A stretch of 6,735 nucleotides of DNA, from the NCBI GenBank assembly GCA_016763875.1, contig JAESSZ010000771.1, positions 1-6,735 of the forward strand, read 5' to 3'. Of this stretch, positions 1 to 5,675 are shown piece after piece. Every line of letters begins with the position of its first letter. The stretch's first letter is position 1. Source of the DNA: Nannocystaceae bacterium. GTDB lineage: Bacteria > Myxococcota_A > Polyangia > Nannocystales > Nannocystaceae. The notes beneath the pieces are model-generated. The model was not told the origin of the DNA, did not search any database, and saw only the letters and a program-made list of their open reading frames with translations. A program made the position numbers and the translations under genes.

Positions 1-117
1 GCCACCGCCGACACAACCGCCACCGCCGACACCGCCGACACAGCCGCCACAACCGACACAACCGCCACCGCCGACACAGCCGACACAACCGCCACCGCCG
101 ACACAACCAGCACCGCC
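1..117 (+). repeat. Codon-phased tandem repeat encoding an Ala/Thr/Asp linker
   Basis: An imperfect tandem repeat is built from the 18-base core ACCGCCACCGCCGACACA and shorter 9-base GCCGACACA pieces. Full cores lie at 61-78 and 88-105, with partial or variant copies at 1-15 and 16-33. All units are multiples of three, so copy-number change would keep the frame. In the gene's frame it gives TATADT-type peptides. In the +1 frame the same bases give a Pro/Thr/Gln-rich peptide (PPPPTQP-like), also with no stop. The repeat runs off the left edge, so its true length is unknown. It has no constant repeat/spacer structure and is not a CRISPR array. Confidence 0.8.
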
Positions 118-543
118 GAGGAACCGATTTTCTTCGTCAACAACGGCGTTGTGCTGGGTCCTTGGTACCCGCCGCCTCCTCCCGACCCAGCAGAGATCGA
201 ACGCAACCGCCGACTCAGCGAAAAGATGCACAAAGGAGAACTCTGGCTCATCGGCGGTCGTGTAGGCTTCGCGCTGTCGGGAATCTCGATGGGCTCTGGA
301 ATCGCGCTGCTTGCCACCAACATAGTTCGCAAGCGCGAGTACCCGGAAGGCATCGGCTCACCACCCAATCCGAAGTTCACCAGCGGGGGGCTCAGCCTGC
401 TTGCGCTGGGAATGGCCGGTGTGGCAGCGAGTGCCACCTTCGCGATCCTCGGTCTGTCGTGGATGCAAGAGGCGCGCCGCGGGAAGCTGTCCGTCTCAGT
501 CCGGCAACGGCAAGCACAGCTAGGCTACAAGCGACACTTCTGA
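1..543 (+). CDS. Two-pass membrane protein with Ala/Thr/Asp-rich linker, C-terminal part (5' end outside window)
   Basis: The reading frame is open from the first base to TGA at 541-543, giving 180 visible residues, so the gene begins upstream. Residues 1-39 consist almost only of Ala, Thr and Asp in a repeating pattern. Next comes a short segment (EEPIFFVNNGVVLGPWY, 40-56), a run of five prolines (57-61) and a charged stretch. Two hydrophobic segments follow, at about 81-109 (WLIGGRVGFALSG start) and 131-155 (LSLLALGMAGVAASATFAIL), which I read as membrane spans. The tail is basic (KRHF end). The layout suggests an extended, flexible extracytoplasmic or cytoplasmic linker leading to a C-terminal membrane anchor. 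I do not recognise the family, and no catalytic motif is visible. A GTG at 151 could be called as a start, but the codon-regular frame continues upstream, so it is almost certainly internal. No close downstream partner is intact. Coding status is well supported; function is unknown. Confidence 0.8.
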   Translation, partial: ATADTTATADTADTAATTDTTATADTADTTATADTTSTAEEPIFFVNNGVVLGPWYPPPPPDPAEIERNRRLSEKMHKGELWLIGGRVGFALSGISMGSGIALLATNIVRKREYPEGIGSPPNPKFTSGGLSLLALGMAGVAASATFAILGLSWMQEARRGKLSVSVRQRQAQLGYKRHF

Positions 544-561
544 CAACGAAACGAACAACTC

Positions 562-714
562 ATGATGCGCGCCGCAGGTTGGAACGCCGACATGACGATC
601 GACAAGATCTTCTTCGGACCATGGGCGAGCAGCAACAGCCACACGTTTGACGCCAGCTTTGCTGACATTGAGTTGTACGACGCCGACCTACGACCGTGGC
701 TCGACTGGCAATAG
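562..714 (+). pseudogene. Orphan C-terminal tail of a probable carbohydrate-active or LamG-like beta-sandwich protein
   Basis: A short frame reads MMRAAGWNADMTIDKIFFG and continues for 50 residues to TAG at 712-714. It is rich in Trp, Phe and Asp, and its codons mostly end in C or G, as in the intact neighbours. The alternation of hydrophobic and polar residues in TIDKIFFGPWASS and SFADIELYDADLRPWL resembles the last two beta-strands of concanavalin-like folds found in polysaccharide lyases and LamG proteins. That resemblance is from memory of such tails and is weak. The frame lies in the same phase as the upstream gene, after that gene's stop, with no Shine-Dalgarno sequence before the ATGs at 562 and 565. 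No remainder of the protein is visible upstream in any frame. I read it as a 3' remnant left by deletion. A genuine 50-residue protein is possible but less likely. Its last 27 bases overlap the 3' end of the AraC relic on the other strand. Confidence 0.4.
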
Positions 715-1111
715 CTGGTCGCTCCCCGCAGAGGCGCGCCACTTCGCGGGCGTTGAATCGGTCCACCGTTTGGCGTTCTCCTCTCGCAGGTGTCTCTGAA
801 GGCTGCGCGCAGACTGGCCCAAACGCTTCGCGATCTGTTCGACCGGAGGTGCGCCGTTGGGCAACAACTCCAGTAAGACCTCGCGAACCCGGTCACTGTG
901 CGATCGGGGAGTATCAGCCCGAGGGGGGAAGCTGCCGAAGCATGATCCCGGCTTGGTGCTCCAGCATTCCGGCGAGCGCGGGGTCCGATTTCTCTACGGG
1001 CAGCGCCCCCGAGCGACCGCCCCTTCCTGCTGCCCCCCCCTCGCGCTCGATGGCACAGTAAGCCGCGCCCACCTCGAATTGGTCGGAATGTGCTGAACAC
1101 ACTGGTCGAAC
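688..1111 (-). pseudogene. Decayed AraC-family transcriptional regulator (OruR-like), frameshifted and internally deleted
   Basis: Two minus-strand frames join into one recognisable AraC-family relic. The upstream piece (about 1111 down to 914) contains VCSAHS, FEVGAAYCAIE and SDPALAGMLEHQAG, matching the end of the N-terminal domain of OruR-like regulators. It stops at TGA (916-914). The downstream piece, one base out of phase, runs from about 924 to TAG at 690-688. It contains DRVREVLLELLPNG, then VEQIAKRLGQSARSLQRHL, the first helix-turn-helix of AraC proteins. A single-base correction in the G6 run at 923-928 restores one frame. After HLREEN (about 775) the protein jumps directly to KRWTDSTPAKWRAS, which looks like the family's terminal RWTG.TP.EYR signature. 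About 45-50 residues holding the second helix-turn-helix are therefore missing. The N-terminal half of the family (about 150 residues) is also absent, with a TAA in frame upstream and the adaptor gene beyond it. The stretch at 1000-1070, with a C8 run at 1033-1040, matches the family poorly and may hide more frameshifts. It is unlikely to make a working regulator. Confidence 0.72.
1089..1101. promoter_or_regulatory. Near-palindrome upstream of the efflux operon, possible operator
   Basis: TGTGCTGAACACA is a 13-base inverted repeat with one mismatched pair (TGTG, five bases, CACA). It ends 66 bases before the adaptor ATG, a plausible place for an operator of the pump operon. It lies within the 5' part of the AraC relic, so the symmetry may be chance. 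I see no clear -35/-10 pair beside it. This is a pattern observation only. Confidence 0.15.
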
Positions 1112-1167
1112 AACGTCGTGCCGAGAGGGGCGCAGTCCACCTGCAGCGTCGTGTTAGCTTGTCGGCG

Positions 1168-2538
1168 ATGGAAGACTCCGGCAGGCCATGGCTGCGCCGC
1201 CTCGCTTTTGTGCCCGTGCTCGCGGTGGGCGTGGTCGCATTCCTTGCCCTCAAGGCTTCGCGCGCCGAGCCAGAGAAAATAACACTGACCGAAACCGGGC
1301 GGCGAGTACGTACATTGTCGGCGCAACGGCTGCAGATCATTCCCCGAGCGACGGGTTACGGCGTCGTGCAGGCACGCGAGGAATGGCAGATGATCGCGGA
1401 AGTCTCCGGCCGGGTCGTGGAGTTCAGCGACCAGCTCAAGGAAGGCGGCTTCATCAAGAAGGGCACGGTCCTCGTCAGGATCGACCCGGCCGACTACCAG
1501 CTGACCGAGACGCAAAAGGAGGCCAACCTTGAGGGCGTCCGTGCCCAGATCTCACAGATCAGGGTCCAGGAGACCAGCGCACGCAAGACGCTGAAAATCG
1601 AGGAGCGCTCACTCGAGTTGGCTGAGTCCTCACTCGCGCGCCTCAGAAAACTGCAGTCCTCGGGCGCCGTCTCGCAGTCGGACGTCGACGCCGAAGAGCG
1701 GACCGTGCTCGGCCAACGCAAAGCCGTGCAGTCCCTGCGCAATACACTGCGCGAGCTGCCGACCAATCGCAAGGTGCTCGAGGCCCAACTCAAACAGGAG
1801 AAGGCCGGGCTCGCGGGCGCGAGTCGAGACATCGCGCGCACGGAAATCGTCGCGCCCTACGACATCCGGATCCGCAGCGTCGCAACCGCGCTTGAGGAAG
1901 TCGTGGGCAGCGGCCAGGTGCTCGCGGTCGCCGATGGTCTCGACATGGCCGAGATCCCCGCGCAGTACGCAATCGGGGAGTTGCGTCCGTTGGTGCCGTT
2001 TCGTCCGAATCAGACGCCAATCTCGACCGACGCCCTCAGTCGACTGCCCGAGCTCATCGGGCTGACGGCGAAGGTCCGACTCGAATCAACCGACCTCAGT
2101 GCGGAGTGGGACGCCAACTTCGATCGGTTCACGACGGTCGACCCAAAGACCCGAACCGTGGGTGTCGTGGTAACGATTGCAGATCCCTATACGGCGAGTC
2201 GATCGGCCGAACGACCGCCGGTTGTGCCGGGAATGTACATGGAGGTCCAACTCGAGGGCCGGCCGCGCGACGGTTGTCTTGCCCTGCCACGTGCCGCCCT
2301 GCACGGCAACATCGTGTACGTCGCGAACGCCGAGCGGCGGCTGGAGCGGCGTGAGGTCGAAGTCGACTTCCGGCAGTCGGACTACGTGTGTCTTCGGTCT
2401 GGTGTGGCCCCTGGCGACCAGGTCATTGTCACTGATCTCATCCCGGCTATCGAGGGAATGCTGCTGGACCCGGCACCCGACCAAGACGCGGCGAAACAGC
2501 TCGCCACCGCGACGGGCCAACAGGTGCAGCCCAAGTGA
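1168..2538 (+). CDS. RND efflux system periplasmic adaptor subunit (membrane fusion protein)
   Basis: This 456-residue adaptor links an RND pump to an outer-membrane channel. Residues 12-29 form one N-terminal hydrophobic segment after RR (signal anchor or uncleaved signal); no lipobox Cys is seen. The first lipoyl half is at about 61-108 (ATGYGVVQAREEWQMIAEVS, then KKGTVLVRIDPADYQ). A long alpha-hairpin coiled coil spans about 112-222, rich in Glu, Lys, Arg and Gln, with the turn near LRELPTN (195-200). The second lipoyl half starts at TEIVAPYDIRI (225-235), where the usual APFDG is APYDI. A beta-barrel and membrane-proximal region follows, including PGMYMEVQLEG (354-364), LALPRAALHG and GVAPGDQVIV. 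Length and domain order are ordinary for the family. I chose the ATG at 1168 because it places a short basic leader before the membrane segment. The frame is open to GTG at 1090 (26 extra residues), and a TTG at 1159 is also possible; none has a good Shine-Dalgarno sequence. The stop overlaps the pump start, so the two are co-translated. Substrate cannot be told from sequence. Confidence 0.93.
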   Translation: MEDSGRPWLRRLAFVPVLAVGVVAFLALKASRAEPEKITLTETGRRVRTLSAQRLQIIPRATGYGVVQAREEWQMIAEVSGRVVEFSDQLKEGGFIKKGTVLVRIDPADYQLTETQKEANLEGVRAQISQIRVQETSARKTLKIEERSLELAESSLARLRKLQSSGAVSQSDVDAEERTVLGQRKAVQSLRNTLRELPTNRKVLEAQLKQEKAGLAGASRDIARTEIVAPYDIRIRSVATALEEVVGSGQVLAVADGLDMAEIPAQYAIGELRPLVPFRPNQTPISTDALSRLPELIGLTAKVRLESTDLSAEWDANFDRFTTVDPKTRTVGVVVTIADPYTASRSAERPPVVPGMYMEVQLEGRPRDGCLALPRAALHGNIVYVANAERRLERREVEVDFRQSDYVCLRSGVAPGDQVIVTDLIPAIEGMLLDPAPDQDAAKQLATATGQQVQPK

Positions 2539-5500
2539 TCGGCTACCTCGCCCGGCACCGCACCGCTGCCAACCTGTTGATGCTGATCATCATCGTGATC
2601 GGCGCGACAGCGTTGCCATCAATGCGGCGCGAGACATTCCCCGACTTTTCGAGCACCACGCTCACGATCACCGTGCTGTACCCGGGTGCCTCGTCGTCCG
2701 AGATCGAAGAGTCCGTCGTCCAACTGATTGAAGACGAACTCGACGGCGTCATTGGTGTCGACGAGATCAAGGGCGCGGCGCAAGAAGGCGTCGCAACCGT
2801 GACCGTCGAGATGGAGTCCGACTACGAGTTGGTCACCTTCCAGGCAGACGTCGAAGCCGCGGTCGGTTCGATCTCCGACTTCCCGGACGACGCACAGGAC
2901 CCGATCATCAACCGAAAGGGCGACACCCAGGCCGTCGTTTCGATCGCGGTGACCGGCCCGATGTCGGCCATCGACCTCCAGGCCTATTGCCGGATGCTCG
3001 AACGCGAGCTCGTGATGCTGCCGGAAGTAACCCTGGTGGACATCGCCGGGTTCTCCGACCAGGAGATCCAAGTACGTCTCAACAACGTCGCGATCTTGCA
3101 GTACGGACTCAGCGTCAAAGAGGTCGCCGATGCGATCAACAGACAGAGTGTGGACGCGCCCGTCGGGTCCATTGGCGACCAAGACGGCGAGGTGCTGCTG
3201 CGGATCGCGGACCAACGCCGAACCCCGAGTGAATACGAAGATCTCGTCATCTTGGGCGACGCGACCGGGGCAGAGATACGCCTCGGCGAGGTCGCGACCA
3301 TTGAAGTCGGATTCAAGACTGCCGAAGACAAAGTGCTCTTCGATGGACAACGTGCCGGACTGCTGAAGATCTCCAAGACCTCCTCCGAGGACAGCCTGCG
3401 GATCCTGGTGGCGATCAAGACGTACCTCGAGGCCAAAGAGCACACCAAGCCCCCAGGGGTGTCATTCACGCTAACCCAGGACTCGACCTCGATCGTCCAG
3501 GACCGACTGCAGCTGCTGATCGTCAACGGCTACCAGGGTCTGCTCCTGGTCTTCATCACGCTGTGGCTGTTCTTGAACTGGCGATTGGCGATCTGGGTCG
3601 CCGCCGGACTTCCGGTGTCGTTCCTCGGCGCGTTCTTCGTGATGAACATGATCGGCTACTCGCTGAACATGATCACGATGCTGGCACTGCTGCTGGCGCT
3701 GGGTCTGCTCATGGACGACGGCATCGTGCTCGCCGAGAACGTGTCGGCCCATCTCGCACGCGGAAAGTCGGGATTGCAGGCCGCCATCGATGGCGTCTCG
3801 GAGGTCGCTCCGGGCGTGCTGTCATCGTTCCTCACGACGATCTGCGTGTTTCTTCCCATGGCGTTTCTCGAGGGAAACATCGGGCGAATCTTGCTCGTGC
3901 TCCCGGTCGTATTGATCGTCGTACTGGCCGTGAGCCTGGTGGAGGCGTTCATGATCCTCCCCAATCACCTCGGACATTCGCTCACCGGTCACGAGACGGA
4001 GTCCCCATCGCGTTTTCGGCTCGCGTTTGATCGAGGGTTCGACCAGGTGCGGGAGCGCGGTCTGGGAACACTCATCGACCTTGCCATTCGGTGGCGCTAC
4101 GTAACCGTCGCGGCGGTCCTCTCCGTGTTTCTGATCGCAATTGGAATGCTGACCGGTGGTGTACTCAAGTTCCAGGGTTTCCCCGACGTGGAAGGCGACA
4201 TTGCTCAGGCTCAGGTGCTGCTTCCCGCGGGAACATCGCTCGAGCACACCGAGCGGGTCGTGACACGCCTGACCGAGGCCATTGAGCGGACTTCCACGCA
4301 CTTCCAGCCCCGCCAACCCGAGGGCGAGAAGCTCGTCCGACACGTCAGCACGCTGTACAACACGAACACAGACGCTGGCGAATCAGGTCCGCACGTGGCG
4401 ACGATCTCGGTCGACCTGCTCAGCGCCGAGCTCCGCGACGCCTCCCTCGACGAGTTCTTCGCCAAGTGGAGCGAAGAAGCCGGCATCTTGTCCGATGCCA
4501 TCTCGGTGACCTTCTCCGAGCCCGGCATTGGTCCAAGCGGGCGCCCGATCGAGATCCGCGTCCAGGGCGAAGAGCTGGAGCGGCTCGAGCTTGTGTCGCG
4601 CCGGATCCAGACGTTCTTCGGCGAGTATTCCGGCGTCAGCGAACTCACCGACGATCTACGCCCGGGCAAACCCGAGGTGAGGATCCGACTGCGTCCGGGC
4701 GCAACGACAGCGAGCATCAATACGGCCGCCCTCGCCGCGCAGCTTCGGGCCGCATTCCAGGGGCAGACCGCCCGGGAGGTCCAGTACGGAGGCGAGCAGT
4801 ACGCCGTGGATGTGTCGTTGGCCAAACCCGACGCCAGCAACTTGACCGACCTTGAGTACTTTCAAGTCGAGGCGGGTGACGAACGTGTGCCGCTGGGCGC
4901 GATCGCCAAGTTCGACTATAGCCGCGGGTGGTCAAAGATCTCCCGGATCCAGCGCCGCCGGACCGTCACCGTGACCGGGGATGTCGACACGTCCAAGGCG
5001 AACGTCGCCGAGCTCATCGGTGCATTCGAGTCAGAGCTGCTGCCGTCGCTGCAAGAAGAGTTTCCCGATGTCGCGGTCTCTGTGATGGGCGAGTCAGCCG
5101 AGTCGGCGACAACAATGAACTCGATGATGAGCGGCCTGGCGCTCGGCCTGTTCGGTGTGTTCACCCTGCTCAGCTTCCAGTTCCGCAGCTACGCCGAGCC
5201 ACTGATCGTGATGGTCGCTATCCCGCTGGCGCTGATCGGCGTCATCTTCGGCCATATCCTCATGGGAACGACGCTGTCGATGCCCAGCTTGCTCGGGTTC
5301 GTCTCGCTCGCGGGGATCGTCGTCAACGACTCGATCTTGCTCGTGGAGTTCATCAAGAAGGGGATCCGAGATGGAAGCACCGCGGTTGAAGCCGCGCGTG
5401 CTGCAAGCCGCCTTCGCTTTCGCGCCATCCTACTCACGTCCCTCACGACTGTGGCGGGCCTCTTGCCATTGATGGCCGAGCGCAGTCTTCAGGCACAGGT

Positions 5501-5642
5501 ATTGATCCCGATGGCGATCAGCATTGTCTTCGGCATCCTCGCCTCGACATTTCTGATCCTGGTGCTGGTCCCATCGCTGTACGCGATTCTGGCGGACTTC
5601 GGTCTTACGGCGGACGTTCACCACGGCAAGAGTCAGGGGTAG
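2535..5642 (+). CDS. RND-family efflux pump, inner-membrane permease (AcrB/ACR_tran type)
   Basis: This 1035-residue proton-driven exporter has the usual length of the hydrophobe/amphiphile RND family. TM1 is at about 12-30, followed by a large periplasmic porter loop (about 31-325). The TM2-TM6 cluster spans about 326-476, and a cytoplasmic stretch leads to TM7 (522-541). The second porter loop is at about 545-860, and TM8-TM12 span about 862-1022. TM4 carries the proton-relay pair in GLLMDDGIVLAEN (Asp394, Asp395). In TM10, AGIVVNDSILLVEF places Asn931-Asp932 where AcrB has Lys940-Asn941; a non-Lys residue here occurs in other RND subfamilies. Translation starts at GTG 2535, overlapping the adaptor TGA by four bases, with an AGGTG 8 bases upstream, so coupling is likely. 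The assembled pump should be a trimer with the adaptor and a TolC-like channel, which is not encoded here. The N-terminal start (IGYLARHRTAANLLM) fits the family. Whether it exports drugs, dyes, lipids or natural products cannot be read from the sequence. Confidence 0.95.
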   Translation: MIGYLARHRTAANLLMLIIIVIGATALPSMRRETFPDFSSTTLTITVLYPGASSSEIEESVVQLIEDELDGVIGVDEIKGAAQEGVATVTVEMESDYELVTFQADVEAAVGSISDFPDDAQDPIINRKGDTQAVVSIAVTGPMSAIDLQAYCRMLERELVMLPEVTLVDIAGFSDQEIQVRLNNVAILQYGLSVKEVADAINRQSVDAPVGSIGDQDGEVLLRIADQRRTPSEYEDLVILGDATGAEIRLGEVATIEVGFKTAEDKVLFDGQRAGLLKISKTSSEDSLRILVAIKTYLEAKEHTKPPGVSFTLTQDSTSIVQDRLQLLIVNGYQGLLLVFITLWLFLNWRLAIWVAAGLPVSFLGAFFVMNMIGYSLNMITMLALLLALGLLMDDGIVLAENVSAHLARGKSGLQAAIDGVSEVAPGVLSSFLTTICVFLPMAFLEGNIGRILLVLPVVLIVVLAVSLVEAFMILPNHLGHSLTGHETESPSRFRLAFDRGFDQVRERGLGTLIDLAIRWRYVTVAAVLSVFLIAIGMLTGGVLKFQGFPDVEGDIAQAQVLLPAGTSLEHTERVVTRLTEAIERTSTHFQPRQPEGEKLVRHVSTLYNTNTDAGESGPHVATISVDLLSAELRDASLDEFFAKWSEEAGILSDAISVTFSEPGIGPSGRPIEIRVQGEELERLELVSRRIQTFFGEYSGVSELTDDLRPGKPEVRIRLRPGATTASINTAALAAQLRAAFQGQTAREVQYGGEQYAVDVSLAKPDASNLTDLEYFQVEAGDERVPLGAIAKFDYSRGWSKISRIQRRRTVTVTGDVDTSKANVAELIGAFESELLPSLQEEFPDVAVSVMGESAESATTMNSMMSGLALGLFGVFTLLSFQFRSYAEPLIVMVAIPLALIGVIFGHILMGTTLSMPSLLGFVSLAGIVVNDSILLVEFIKKGIRDGSTAVEAARAASRLRFRAILLTSLTTVAGLLPLMAERSLQAQVLIPMAISIVFGILASTFLILVLVPSLYAILADFGLTADVHHGKSQG

Positions 5643-5675
5643 CGCGGCCACATCGACGTCGGCACTACCCCGCGC
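5636..5675. terminator. Inverted repeat spanning the convergent stop codons, possible bidirectional terminator
   Basis: GGGGTAG (5636-5642) and CTACCCC (5665-5671) are perfect 7-base complements around a 22-base loop. A competing stem pairs GCGCGG (5642-5647) with CCGCGC (5670-5675). The first stem contains both stop codons: TAG 5640-5642 of the pump and the minus-strand TAG at 5665-5667. There is no T-run on either side, so this is not a canonical intrinsic terminator. Only 22 bases separate the two convergent genes, so any shared terminator must lie here or inside the coding ends. Confidence 0.3.

Noticed and set aside
1..117. CRISPR array
   Set aside because: The units are 9-18 bases, contiguous and in frame with a protein, with no unique spacers.
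151..543. GTG at 151 as the start of a 130-residue protein
   Set aside because: The same frame stays open to the left edge with a codon-regular repeat and GC-ending codons. No Shine-Dalgarno sequence precedes the GTG.
696..1096. Plus-strand open frames within the gap (696-1061 and 857-1096)
   Set aside because: They are complements of the AraC relic with low-complexity, Arg/Pro/Ser-rich translations and no family signature.
1090..1167. GTG at 1090 as the start of the adaptor
   Set aside because: It would add 26 charged residues before the signal-anchor and would overlap the AraC relic. The ATG at 1168 gives a normal adaptor N-terminus, although no ribosome binding site settles the matter.
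544..1167. Mobile element as the cause of the relic-filled gap
   Set aside because: I saw no transposase or integrase motif, no terminal inverted repeats, no target-site duplication and no tRNA gene in the interval.
525..1340. A 271-codon open frame on the minus strand covering the gap and the adaptor 5' end
   Set aside because: Its translation is Arg/Ser/Ala-rich with no domain pattern, and it runs antisense into the adaptor. The recognisable AraC motifs are in the other two minus-strand frames, so this frame is a GC-driven shadow.
2619..3443. Long minus-strand open frames inside the pump gene (also 3822-4343 and 4211-4840)
   Set aside because: They lie wholly antisense to a strongly supported RND gene and have shadow-like composition (Asp/Val/His/Arg or Ser-rich).
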